A stretch of 64,000 nucleotides of DNA, taken from assembly GCA_030760725.1 (NCBI GenBank), contig JASWHV010000001.1, positions 74,545,683-74,609,682 of the forward strand. The letters are read 5' to 3'. The stretch's first letter is position 1. Each line of letters opens with the position of its first letter. Shown here piece after piece: positions 21,558-32,315 of this stretch. The notes under the pieces were generated by a model that saw only the letters and a list, made by a program, of their open reading frames with translations, was not told the DNA's origin and searched no databases. The translations under genes were made by a program, and so were the position numbers. The DNA comes from Neostapfia colusana. Its lineage: Eukaryota; Streptophyta; Magnoliopsida; Poales; Poaceae.

Positions 21558-22532
21558 ATGTTTCTACAGATAGCAGAGGATAAACAACTGGAGAACAGGT
21601 GGGTGGTATCCCAGTGTTCTCAACGCAGCGGTTATCCGAAATTGTTTAAGTTGATGCTTCAATATTTCGGGTACGTGAAGATGCCATGTTACTTCGCCAA
21701 AGAAAAAGGCGAGGAGGGGAACAAGACATGGACCGTCCATGTTGAAGTTCCAATAGGACCTACGCCACCAGGTTGGGCACCGTTCACCGTCACGGTGAAA
21801 GGTAGACAACCGGAAGAGATGTGGCAAGTGGCAGCCCACGACACCATGTCGCGTTTCTGCCAGCTACACATCAGAGCAATGGAAGGTACTCCATACGCGC
21901 TTGTACCAGTGGAGGGATGAGCTAATCCTGTGTGGAGGGAGAGGTACGTTGCGACAACTGATCCGAGTTGACCAAGGTACAATCCAGCGGAGGCGAACCT
22001 CAACCTCCATTTAGCGGCAGGGAAGACAGTGATGGAAAGCCAAGCTGTCCATACAGCTCGACTTCCCGTTGAGCTCAAGGAGAGCACCAGCCACCATGAC
22101 CATTTCGAGAGTGCTCACAGCACACTCCGTAATGTGCTCCTTCTGACAATCAAGCGACTGAATGAACAACACAATCAGTTGCATCGTCTGAGGAATGCGA
22201 AGAAGAAAAGACGTGTCGACATCACGGCTTTGTAGCAGCAGATTCAGGCCTTGACCCAGCAAAACGAGGTCCTTACTCAAGAGCGTGATGACGCTATTCA
22301 GGAGGGGCAGAACTGGGAAGAAGATTACAATCAGTCCATTGACGAGGTGCATGCTTTGCAAGACCTCGTGCCTCCGGTAGTGAGCCTACCGATGGTAAGT
22401 GCAGTACCCGTGGTTTTGGGTGTCCCGACGATGCCAGAACCTGAACCTGAACAAGAGGCCATGGACCCTGAGCCAACAGTAGAGTTAGCGGAGGAAGAAG
22501 ACCCGCAGGAGGTTGAGTTCTACTCCGAGTAG
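21558..22532 (+). pseudogene. Extra ORF of Gypsy E, unknown function (three in-frame stops)
   Basis: A single reading frame of ~325 codons is broken only by stops at 21918-21920, near 21968, and at 22233-22235. With no frameshift over almost 1 kb, it was probably coding once. The N-terminal ~120 residues contain YPKLFKLMLQYFGYV, WTVHVEVPIGPTPPGW and FTVTVKGRQPEEMWQVAAHD, a strand-rich then helical pattern that could resemble a dsRNA-binding fold (weak inference). The middle is a predicted coiled coil (LNEQHNQLHRLRNAKKKRR, LTQQNEVLTQERDDAI). The C-terminus is proline- and acid-rich (PEPEPEQEAMDPEP). It sits between leader and gag, where A and B have no ORF. I recall similar unnamed predicted proteins in grass transposons but cannot verify this. 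Confidence 0.65.
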
Positions 22533-22772
22533 TGAGTTTACCGTTGCCAAGTAGGGCAGCGAGGGTGGTGTGTAAAAACTTTTGTAACAGTGACATGTCG
22601 TGTAGACAGTAGCATGTATATAGGTAGTGACGACATGAGCATGATTTTTCGGAGGTCCGAGAATAATGTATCTTGTATAAAAATTATGCTTTATCAATAT
22701 ATGTGAATATTGTGCAATTTTATTCATGTGTCACTGCAATACCTACTGTTTTTCCATGGAATTTTTAACAGC
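22533..22772 (+). other. Spacer between the extra ORF and gag of Gypsy E
   Basis: AT-rich, no gene. It ends with tttttccatggaatttttaacag, an acceptor-like signal directly before the gag-like reading frame. Confidence 0.5.
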
Positions 22773-22938
22773 CTCCTGAGATTTCCTCGGGACGACAGCA
22801 GCAGCAGCAACAGCAACCCCAGACACCACCACCGCCAACGGTTACGTTGGCCGATATTGTTGCGGCCATGGTGGGCTCGCACCAGCAGCACAACGAATTG
22901 CTGCAGACGCTGATTACCAATATTGTTGCAGTCATGTG
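22773..22938 (+). pseudogene. Gypsy E gag N-terminal fragment
   Basis: It reads QQQQQQQPQTPPPPTVTLAD followed by IVAAMVGSHQQHNELLQTL. This aligns with the gag N-termini of A (QQPPPPPPLTLADAIAALVG) and B. A stop follows at about 22938 and no more gag is present, so E is truncated here. Confidence 0.7.
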
Positions 22939-24160
22939 AGTTCCTTGTCACAAGAAAGAATTTTGGACCAAAATTTAGGAGTTTTCACTGAGTAGTTCTC
23001 TCAGATTAATTCACTAAGCAGTTATGCCTTAAATAATTGATTCTGAAGTAATTTGCATTTACGTGCAAAATAAATTGAAGCAAAATTTCAAGCATAGCTC
23101 GTAGAGTATGCATGAATTTATCTGGTATTTTTAGAGCTAGGGATTGAGCAGAATGGAATTTCTAAATTTCAACCAATTGTGGGTGAACAATAAAAATGTG
23201 CTCTGTACATTTTTGAACTGTTTGCTTAAATCCTAAGATTTCCTATTGAAATCAACTTCACTTGAGCTGAAATTTCTACAGAAGTTCAATAATATTCTAA
23301 ACAGTATTCTGGTAAAATTTGGGAATTTTTGGATGAACCAAACTCCCTCAATAATTTTTTACTGAAAAAATTCAAAGAGTTACCAGAAAATATTATTGAC
23401 CTTAATACCAATTCAATTGGATATTTGGATATATCTTTCCAAACTGAATCCAGCACAAATGGAGTAACTAAATTTGGAGGTTCCTAGCAAAATTTATGAA
23501 TTTCCAAATTTAAATAGAAACTAGAATTTCTTTTCAACTGGAAATCCCTTAAACAGTGGTTGGGCCCACTTGATTTAAAACCAGCGAATCAGAGAGGAGG
23601 CGCACGAGGCTACAGGTTTAAAGTGTGTAGCCATACCTAATCCACCGGACACAGAAGATCCGGCCCGAGCTGTACACACTGACAAGCAGGATCCACCACG
23701 CTTTCATCTTCCTCACGCCACCCGCGCGCTCCCGTGGCCAACCTCGTCGGAGAGCTCACCGCTGCTGCCTTCCCATCCACCAAGCTTTGCAAAACTCGCC
23801 ACCACTACCTAATTAAACTGAAATTGCTGACGACACAAGGCGGCATACGAGGATCGACCAAAATGAAAAACAAGCACGTTTGCTGGCGAACCTTTTTTCT
23901 ACCGGAATCATCGTGGTAGCGCCGGCTTGTCGGGGAGAACGAAGGTGCTTCTGGGCTCGTTTTTTTGGGAGGAATGGCAACAAAGAATGAGAACGGGATC
24001 GGCTCGATTGGGAGGAGAAGAAATAGAGAACGGTGATGCAATGGTGATGAGGACATCACAACAGTGGAAACTCATATTGATATCCATGGACCTATCACAA
24101 GAGCACGAGCATGGTTACTAAATAAGCTGGTGAAATCGTTTCTAAATTCCTACCCATGTG
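22939..24160 (-). repeat. LTR-like sequence, probably antisense long-LTR family
   Basis: An AT-rich part (22939-23570) is followed by gttgggcccacttg and a GC-rich part (23600-24050), the same order as the antisense A LTR (AT-rich, then gtgggacccact, then GC-rich). Short text matches include gtacatttttgaactg and aatttggaggttcctagc. Overall similarity is weak. I see no credible gene; the overlapping frames around 23730-24120 look like GC-rich noise. Confidence 0.4.
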
Positions 24161-25080
24161 AATGTGTAGGATCGAAGAGCACGTGAAAAGCTACCAGAGG
24201 GGGGTGAATGGTAGATTTAAACTTTTTAGCGGAAGCAACAAAAATCCCCTCGGCAGAAAATCGATCTGTTAAAGAAACCGTGTATGAGACTGATCTAAAC
24301 GCGTTCAACCATGACAAAAGTGGTATATATTATAGAGAATAAAGTCATGAATACACGACAACAAGAATCACGGAAATCCATCAAAAATAACTCAAGTTAT
24401 AATCGAAAGATCAAACGAGGGTCAATCTGTTCTACTCGAGTAAAAACCAGATCTGCAACGCTGCAAAGAAACTTGTGTAGATCAGAAACTACACGATGTA
24501 AAGCAAGTTCGAAACATTTGCATGGTAAAAACAGAACCATTGCGATTTAGCTTCGGACCTTGCCAAAGCTAACCGGTCCTTGAGCCAGAGCTTACCAAAG
24601 CTAGCAGAACCTAGCACCGGAACTTACCAAAGCTAGTCAGACCTACTGCCGGAGCTAACCAAACACATGTCGGACCTAGCCATAGCAAGTCGAACCTTAA
24701 GTCGGATCTTGTCGGAGCTCAGACCTAGAGTCAGACCTTGACAAAAAGAGTGTTTTGGCAGAATTCAAAACTTTATCGTCATAGCCAATGTATTCAGTAC
24801 ACATAGGTCTCACAGAATGTGAGAGTGGATTGCTATTTAATGATTTAATGGTTATTAGGAACCTTGGAGAGGATCAACAAGTGAAGAGAGGAGGACTTGG
24901 GGGGCAAGTAGAACCAGCAGGGACGTCCACAAGTTGAGGGAAGTAGTTTCCAACTCAGACTCGAGTCCAACTCAACTACGTAAGAACCTCAAATCGGACT
25001 GTCAGCGCACTCAAATAAGCTGGTAAATCTTGTGTCCTCCTTCATAACTACTACATCAAAAATTACAAAAAAAACATCAG
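24161..25080 (+). repeat. LTR-like fragment of an unidentified element
   Basis: It contains ccagaggggggtgaatgg near 24195, a phrase common in some grass Copia LTRs, then AT-rich sequence with an internal minisatellite. No paired LTR, PBS or coding domain is visible, so the family and both ends are uncertain. Confidence 0.35.
24550..24740 (+). repeat. Imperfect minisatellite (accaaagctag / cggacctag units)
   Basis: About eight degenerate units of 20-27 bp share (c/t)cggacct and accaaagcta(a/g) words. They are too diverged to phase exactly. Confidence 0.6.
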
Positions 25081-25120
25081 GACTTAATAGTGGGATACAA
25101 GGAAAAGCACATTCTAGTGG

Positions 25121-25990
25121 GTGAAGGCATCTTTCTCATCTCATGGTCCGATCTCTATGACCTTTTCACCCTCGACGCGTTGGATGTCTCTTTAATACTC
25201 TGCTTCGCATTGTAAGTTCTCAAAAACTAGATTCTTCAATATTTATACTCAATATAAGTGTTATATGTGTCTAACAAATTTGGCATTTTGCGTGTAGGCA
25301 CATGCAACAAGTTACTCGTCATAGAACGGGGAAGAGTCTCCTGCATATCTTGGCCCGCAAATATCAATGAGAACTAATCTTCTAATGGCCAGCAGTCAAA
25401 AAGATGTTGTTGCATATTTTGTCAAGGAAATGAGACACTACAGTGATAAGGAGCTCCTAGTCGTACCGTTCAACACGGCCATTAGGCAGCCCTAGCAATT
25501 TCTATAAAATACGACCGAGTCTGGTACTGTGACTCTGCAAGGCCGATAGACCCAATAACTAGCAAGTGACTTACCCGTGATTGGACTGATATCATGGCCA
25601 TTTTTAACGAGTAGGTTCCTTCTCCACTTTAGTTTTTGACTGTTTCATCATTGCATGATAGTTTTACATTAACTGCGAATGTTTCTGTTTAGGGCTTTGA
25701 CGCGTACGTGGTTAAGGTGCTAGGAGGACACCAAATAGGAAAACGCTGACAACTTAAACATCATATTACATTCTGCGTCCCACAACAAGCTCCAGGCAAC
25801 ACATGCGGCTTCCATGTCTGCTTAAGCATGGTTGTATTTGGAGAGCAACCTAATTGCAACGTATGTCTAAGTGCATTTATTTTACTTTATTATTAATCTT
25901 TTGCTAATTCTCATTTTATCAAGTGGCAGGACTACGAAACCGCCTTTAGGAACGCAGCAGGTTCTAGCCTCTAGCACATTAGAGAGAGGC
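25121..25990 (+). pseudogene. Ulp1/C48 cysteine protease-like pseudogene with introns
   Basis: Exon-like segment 1 (to 25211) reads FLISWSDLYDLFTLDALDVS. A GT-AG intron (25212-25297, donor GTAAGT) joins in phase to HMQQVTRHRTG. A later part contains ELLVVPFNT near 25450-25475. Exon-like 25693-25860 contains QQAPGNTCGFHVC (25783-25821), the region around the catalytic cysteine of Ulp1-type proteases, and is followed by donor GTATGT and an acceptor at 25928-25929. Stops occur between these segments and the expected His-Trp motif is missing. Host Ulp1 enzymes remove SUMO; the role inside transposons is unclear. Confidence 0.6.
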
Positions 25991-26402
25991 TATGCAGGTT
26001 CATCTTTTCTAAATCATTAATCCGAAGGGAAAATTTTATTACAATATACAGGATTAGATGACATTTATGATTTTGTAATTAGTTACTTGGTAAGCAATAT
26101 GAACAGGGGGCATTCTTTGCGTAATAGTTACTTGGTAAGCAGGATGAACAGTGGGCATTCTTTGTGTAATAGTTACTTGGTAACCACGATTGACACTTTG
26201 TTGATATTTGATTGGTCAATGTAATTTAATGTGTGATCTCTATTTGGCTATACATATGTTTCTGTATGTGTATTTTGCTGACCCTGGCAATGAGGCTGCC
26301 AAATCCTGGCTACCTCGAGGATGCAGCCGGCAACCATCATAAATAGGGGGGCATCTAATAGGAGACTAGCATTTAAGAGGGTGTGTCTCCTAATAGTGCC
26401 AC

Positions 26403-26800
26403 AGTGGCCCAGCCGGTATTAAATCCACGACGAGCTAACATAAAGAACGTCTCGAATTTCTTACATAAAGGAGACGAGCAGACTTAAAGCGCGTCTCGGA
26501 TTAGTCTCCTATTACACTCCTATTTCTTACAAAAAGGAGACGAGCAGCCTAAAAGCCCGTCTCGGATTAGTCATTAAATCCGCGACGAGCTGACATAAAG
26601 ACCGTCTCGGATATCTTACAAAAACGAGACGGGCAGCATTAATGCACGTCTTGGATTTTTTACATAAAGTAGACGGGCAGCCTTAAAGCACATCTCAGAT
26701 ATCTTACAAAAAGGAGACGCGCCGCCTTAACGTCCATCTCGGATTTCATACAAAAAGGAGACGCACAATCTTAAAGCTTGTCTCCTATGTGTACCAATCG
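26403..26800. repeat. Subterminal GAGACG/CGTCTC repeat array
   Basis: Six units with GGAGACG or a close variant begin near 26470, 26536, 26624, 26671, 26713 and 26757. Each is preceded by tcttacaaaaa-like text and followed by a variant of ccttaaagc and then CGTCTCGGAT. GAGACG and CGTCTC are reverse complements, so each unit can fold back. Such arrays are usual transposase-binding zones at CACTA ends. Confidence 0.7.
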
Positions 26801-29608
26801 ACAACGCACCCAAAAGCGTATCTACGATGACTCTGTAATGCGAGACGCAACGACGGAGATGTTCTGTCTGCGTGTTTCCATTCTTCATACGGGCGTGTCT
26901 TGAATGAGCCTTTCTCACGTAATGCTCCGAGTCTAGGAGCAGTCTACCTTCACACAGACGCCCAGGATCCATGTAAAAGCCAAAAAAAAGGGACTTGCAA
27001 AAACTTTTCTTCACCTCACAACACCACAGTTTTCGTTGTGGATATCTTAGGAAATATTGTGAAGAGCAAGTAACCTTCGTCAAAAGAGTGATTAGAGGGG
27101 AAAGTCTTCCTTTTCACAAAGTGGGATTTGGACATAGGAACATGAGAGGTTGAGCTCGCCCCTAGAACTTAAAAAGTCTTGGGAAGGTTCAGTCCAAGTT
27201 TCATAGAAATCCAACACTTTTTGAGGCACTTTTTGGGTTGTTTGAAAAAGAGGCCAATTTGAATGTAAATTCAAATTGCAGCAACTTTCATCACCCAAAT
27301 TCAAAAGTTAGCTTCATATTCTTATTCAGCACATTTTTGTGAGCTCACACACCAATTTTCATTCCATTTGGAGTTGATCTTGACATGAGCTAAGTGGGAC
27401 GAATTCAAACTTTATTTGAATTCAAAACTAAACTTGTGCTGAAATTCACCCAAGCCGAACCCAATTTGAATTCTATCCAATTCAAATGGCTCAGGGGTGA
27501 ATAATTTGAATCACCAGGGGTATTATGGGGCTCACTGTTTACAAAAGTGATTAGGAGTAAATTCCAGAGGTTAAAACCCCGGGTGGGACCCACATGTCAT
27601 AGAGGGGAGAAGGAGAAACTTGCACCCAAAGTCAGAGTCTCGGTGGGAAATTCCGCCGAGCAGCTGTCGGCTATGCCACCGAGCAGCTTCCGGCGCCACC
27701 AGCTGCTTCCCTCTCCGCGCGCTGGCGCCCAGGGCGGCTGGCTCGCGCCCCCACGCGACCGGCACCACCTCAGCCGAGCAGGAGTCGGCCGGCTTTATCT
27801 TCTCGCGGGCAAACCCGAGCAGCGGCATTGTTTCTCGCCGCAGCTCTCTGCTCAATCGGGAAAACCAGCAAAACCATCTCCTCCTTTGTCCCTGAGCTGC
27901 TAGACAGCCACCTGAGCTCGCACTCCACCTCTCCAACGCCGGAAACCTTGAGCTCTGACCTCCTTTGCCCGAGAGCGATCGCCACAGCGGCGACTCAACC
28001 TCAGCCGAGAGTCAGGCGCCCGTGGGCAGCGTTCCACAGGCGTTTTCACGGTCCAGCGAGAGAGGCGACAGGAGCACGCGATCACCATGCTGCTCTCCTC
28101 CAAGTTTGGAAGCCAACCGTGAAGAATCCGCAGAGAATTTCCAGTTTTTGCTCCGGCGACCGTAAACCAAACTTCTGGTACGGTTTCTTTAAATTCTCGC
28201 TCTATGATCTTTTGGAGGTCATCAAATCTTGCACATGGACGCTGGACTAGCCGGCGATCAAGTTCTTTTCTGCATCCGTAGCGTGAAACTGTCTAGGAGT
28301 GACGAATTTCGAGCTCGATCGAGGGCGGTCATGGCGGGCACGATCAGTCACACGGAGCCGACCGACTTGCCGCCATCCCTGAACCCTTTTGATACCTTGT
28401 CGAGCTTCCTAGAGGCACACTGATGCTGTAGGGCCGTTTGTTCGAGGTGTTGGCGGGTTTAGAAACCACGCTCGACGGTGTCGAACCTCAACCGAGGCCG
28501 CGGCACGTCGCCGAGCTACTTCCGGTCACCCCCAGACCGACCTGTCACCACCGACGTGTTCCTCGACGTCGACAACCCCCTGGCGGCGAGTTTCAGACCA
28601 TGGGAGGTCCGGCAGCGGCGAGCCGGCGAGCCTCGAGTCTGCTCCGGCGAGGTCGGCGGCGCGGGCGTGAGAGAACGGTGGGTGGAAGACGAAGCCGGCT
28701 GGCCCACGTGTCAGCGGCTGAAGAATTTAAATCGGGATCGGGTGTGGCCGGGGATCGGCTGTGCTGGCGCGCAAATACCCTGTGAGCTCCGGTGTGCCGG
28801 ATACCTCCGCGCTCGACACGTGTGGTATCCCCGGTGTGCCGGACACCTCCGCGCTCGACACGTGTCCCCGCGGGCCCCAAGAGTTTAAACTTTTCCCCCG
28901 ATTTTCAGAATTCTTCCAAACTTCAAATCCTCAGAACTTTGGCTAGAAAGCTCCAAATCGAGTGAATCAAATTTTGCTGGATTTAGCTCTCTGCGCACTT
29001 TCCAGAAATACCAAATTCAGCTCATAAAAGTGAATAGTTTTCTAGAATTAAATCCCTAAAGTTTGAACTGTTGGGAATTTTATCTGGAGAACTACTTTAT
29101 GAAAAATTCTGAAATTTGGCTGAAAGGTTCATTGGAAAATCCCTGAATACCAGTAAAATTTTCAGACTCATCCAAGCTCATTTAATTACCCTAATCGGGT
29201 GATTAAGAGAACTGCCCTGAGAAAATAGAAAAATGTACATAAACATTTTTCAGATTTTCTCAAATCTTAATTAGGGCATAACTTTCTGTAGAATTCTTCA
29301 AACGACATGAAACCAACTCCATTAGAACCATCTTAAAGTCTAGATTCCAGAAAGTCATGGTTGGAGCCATGAAAACCCCTGGAATTATTCAGAGGCTCAA
29401 ATATTGACCAAATGGGCTTTTATTTGTACAAGGTTGAAATGAACTTTGTTTCAAATGAAACTTGGTCAAGACTCTGGTTAGGACCCTACCAAGCCACAAT
29501 AAAAATTTCAGAACCACAGGGGAGGGCTAACTAGAGTTATTAGTAAATAAGTATTCAAGTTTACACTTTGCATTTAAATTTACATATAGTATTGTATTCA
29601 ACGTGTAG

Positions 29609-29686
29609 CCATTGAAGAAGAGACTCCGGAAGTGCTGGACTTCCTCCTTCCGGAAGAGGAACTAACCCCTGACCAGCAGCAACAAG
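29609..29686 (+). other. Exon-like acidic block 1 in the solo LTR
   Basis: It lies between acceptor-like ACGTGTAG and GC-type donor AG|GCAAGC. The 78-nt open block encodes EEETPEVLDFLLPEEELT plus a glutamine run. Reading frame and length match blocks in the A, B and E LTRs. Confidence 0.55.
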
Positions 29687-30709
29687 GCAAGCCCCGGTTT
29701 GCATTAACCTTTTTATAAGTTTTATTTTGTTTACATGTGTCATATGAAGTATGTATGTGCATTAGGTATAGGATGAATGAAACCCCACTTGCATAACCAA
29801 AGGTTCCTAGAAGAGTGAGGGTAGTGTTTAGAACATCGAGTAGAAAGGCTATGCTTAAAGATTCATAGCGCTTCGGTACAAGTCGAGTAGTTGGAATCTA
29901 CTCACGAGATAGGCTTGGGACACACGGGTTCGGTTGAGTGATGTGAGATCACTTTAGTAATGAAAATGAGCCTAGCAGGGGCTAGGGTGCAGCAAGAGAG
30001 AGTCTTGTGTGCGTGGCCCTGCTCGTGTCGATTGAGGACCGATCCGTGTGCGGCCCTGCTGAACAAGTATTGAACGTACCGAAGGCATATCGGATATATG
30101 GGCCCTGATAAACTGATGTAGCCTAAACCTCCGGGCGTTGATGCATAACGCACCGATTTATAGGTGTAGGCTGAGGGCAGCAAGGTGGAAATCTGCCAAC
30201 GGGCATAGAGAGATGCTCCGTGTGGGGAACCTCCTGCTCGTTTCGGTGCGACCGGTTCGACGTTTGGGCAGTTGGGTGAAAGGTTGTCCCGTACGACATC
30301 GAGTGAGCGTGCTGTGCAGCTCCACGGATGGGCGTATGTGACGTGCTCTTTGGGTTTCCCTGCAGGTGTATATCGAGTCGATTCGCTGTCCCTCGCGGTG
30401 ACGAGTACCGCTTGTTCACTGCGTCGTAACATAGAATAATGCATGAAATGTTATGATTCAATATTGCTGTTATGATATAAGTGTGTTGCTACATGTGTGC
30501 CACCAAATATTGCTTACTAAATTTCAGCTTCATGAACTGTTAACCTGTTGCTAAAAGATGAACTAAGGATGAACTTGTAGGCGTGTCCATTTGCTGCAAC
30601 ATTGCTATCCTAGGTCATGGTACCCCTCATGTCGAGTTGCATGCTTAGGTTTGTCGGTTAAGCCTTGCTGAGCCTTCGTGCTCACGGTTGCTGCTTAAGT
30701 GTTTTTCAG

Positions 30710-30807
30710 GTGAGGAGCCACCCACGGACTCGGAGTACGAGTACACCGGCGAGGGTTACCCTCCGTCGGGGACCACGGCTGAGTGGGAGCCGTACACGCC
30801 GCGCTGA
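30710..30807 (+). other. Exon-like acidic block 2 in the solo LTR
   Basis: It is preceded by GTTTTTCAG. Joined in phase to block 1, it forms a Gly codon, then EEPPTDSEYEYTGEG, AEWEPYTPR and TGA (30805-30807). The intervening 1023 bp would be a GC-AG intron. Confidence 0.55.
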
Positions 30808-31064
30808 GCTGAGACGTGCAGCTAGTGTGGGTTGCCCTAGGGCCGGGCAACCGACTTTTGCTAGATAGGCGGGCGTGAGTTGTACAATAGAAACTTCCGC
30901 TGTGTAATAAAGACTCTAGTTTGTAACTGAGAAGTGTACTACTTTGTACCTTCAGTTTGTTTTCCCTTATAATATAATGTGTTCTTATGACGTGTGCTGT
31001 CGGGTGACCCATCGCGCGGCACCACCCTCTGCGATCCTGGATGAGCGGATTCCGGTCCGCCACA

Positions 31065-32315
31065 ATCCGGACTTCGTTTTTTACGTTCTACATATGCACG
31101 GAAAGCTGAAGATAATATTTTTAATGGATCCGGTCCCGCGACAAAACTCCATAGGAATAACCAGGAATCATCAAAAGAAGTCGAATCCAGATTGTTTATC
31201 GGGTGCTGCGCCATCATATTGGGTCTTTGGCCATTGTATCTCATGAGGGTCCATTAGGGACGCGTCTAAGGTCTTTTGGATGAAACCCTAGCTTTTAAAT
31301 ACTGTAGCCACCGGCCATATTCGGTGGGTTTTGCTGAGATTAAACAATTTCACCATTCTACGGCTCGTGAAACTCCAACTTCACAATTCAGATTGCATCT
31401 TCACCATTATTGCTTGTGTTCTCGGTTGCACCAGCAGGGGTTACCCTTCTTGGCGAGGTCAAACTTGTGAAGCATGGATGATAACAAACGAAGCAGTGGT
31501 CTAGTGATTGCAGGGGTATTTGGGCTGCTCGAGTGCCTTGGATCATCAACGTCGAGATCTCCACTTCAATCCACCTACCTTTCGGAAGATCAGGCCACAA
31601 CTACTCATCAGGTGGTTTGCATTTACTCGCTGTGGCACCGAGGTCGTTAATCGGTGATTGGGGGGCTGCATCCGTGGCGACGTTGGAAGCCGCTTGGTAG
31701 AAGGAGTAGAGGCAATTGTCTTACGCCCAACTGACAGGTGGGACCCACAACACCTACCTCTTATCCTCAAAATTCCAAATAAAATATCTCTTGTGCTCTA
31801 AAATTGATAAAACTGGCAGAGTAGATAAAAAGAATATGAAGAATTCAATGGTGCAATCTAATTTGGATTTGGATGAAGTTGAATTTTGAAACTGATGTTT
31901 GAATTTAAATTGGGATTCCCTCTTTTCTTAATCCAAATAAATAGTAAACCATATTCAATCTCAATGAAATTTGGCAGGGATACTATTTAATATGTGGAGA
32001 ACCTAATTGTGCTTTCAGATCTCCATGGTTAGAATTTTTATGCAGAATTCAGAATTTGAATATGGAATTCTACTCATGCAATACTTCACCTTTTATAAAA
32101 ACAAATTAGCTCCAACTTTTATGAATTTTGGTAGCCTGCCTAGTTTGATCCTAATGAATTGCAATGTGAGATCGGATGGTGATTTTTAAATTTCTATACT
32201 CATGTTTTCAGTTTTAACATTGATCTCACACCTTTGAATTCAAAAGTTTTATTTCCCTCCATTTTTCCTAAGCGTTTTGAGCTGACCTAACATGCTAAAT
32301 TTTTCGGATTTCACA
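31065..32315 (-). repeat. 3' LTR of Gypsy D (outer end uncertain)
   Basis: On the minus strand it starts TGTGAAATCCGAAAAATTT immediately after the polypurine tract of D. It includes gtgggtcccacctgtcagt-type sequence (antisense of 31732-31752), common in grass LTRs. The far end is set here by the solo LTR boundary; the real LTR may end earlier or continue beyond it. No partner LTR is visible. Confidence 0.5.

Larger units (their letters stand above)
9728..22938 (+). mobile_element. Gypsy (Tekay-like) element E, 5' half, interrupted by Copia F
   Basis: The plus-strand order is 5' LTR (9728-13743), PBS (13747-13761), leader (13762-14663 and 20983-21557), an extra ORF (21558-22532) and the first ~55 codons of gag (22773-22938). 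Copia F occupies 14664-20982 inside the leader. The LTR and leader are clearly related to those of A and B but much more diverged. Protease, RT, integrase and 3' LTR are absent, so E was truncated shortly after the gag start. Lineage assignment rests on LTR, leader and gag similarity to A, which does carry a chromodomain. Confidence 0.75.
25081..26971 (+). mobile_element. CACTA-like DNA transposon fragment
   Basis: It combines a broken Ulp1 (C48) protease-like gene with a downstream zone of short GAGACG/CGTCTC repeats, an arrangement typical of plant CACTA elements carrying a captured Ulp1 domain. I cannot locate the CACTA terminal inverted repeats or a transposase, so the ends are provisional. 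The right side abuts the solo Gypsy LTR. Confidence 0.55.
26972..31064 (+). repeat. Solo LTR of the long-LTR Gypsy family (4.1 kb)
   Basis: It starts TGTAAAAGCCAAAAAAAAGG and ends ...GGTCCGCCACA, matching both ends of the A LTRs. There is no PBS or coding region on either side. The flanks are ATCCA (26967-26971) and ATCCG (31065-31069), a five-base target duplication with one mismatch, as expected for a solo LTR left by LTR-LTR recombination. The GC-rich part spans 27580-28880. It contains the family's exon-like blocks. Confidence 0.85.

Noticed and set aside
23734..24121. Short ORFs as a host gene
   Set aside because: They overlap on both strands in an LTR-like GC-rich segment and show no domain.
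26403..26800. CRISPR-like array
   Set aside because: Units are degenerate, self-complementary, unevenly spaced and in plant transposon context; spacers are not unique sequences.
27547..28888. GC-rich ORFs in the solo LTR (and counterparts at 37937-39236 and 48392-49664) as host genes
   Set aside because: They recur in every LTR copy, overlap on both strands and lose their frames between copies, so they are not under coding constraint.
30665..30868. 67-aa ORF repeated in the solo, A 5' and A 3' LTRs as a conserved gene
   Set aside because: It overlaps exon-like block 2 in another frame; its conservation is explained by nucleotide similarity of the LTRs, and it lacks the frame-preserving indel pattern seen in the acidic frame.
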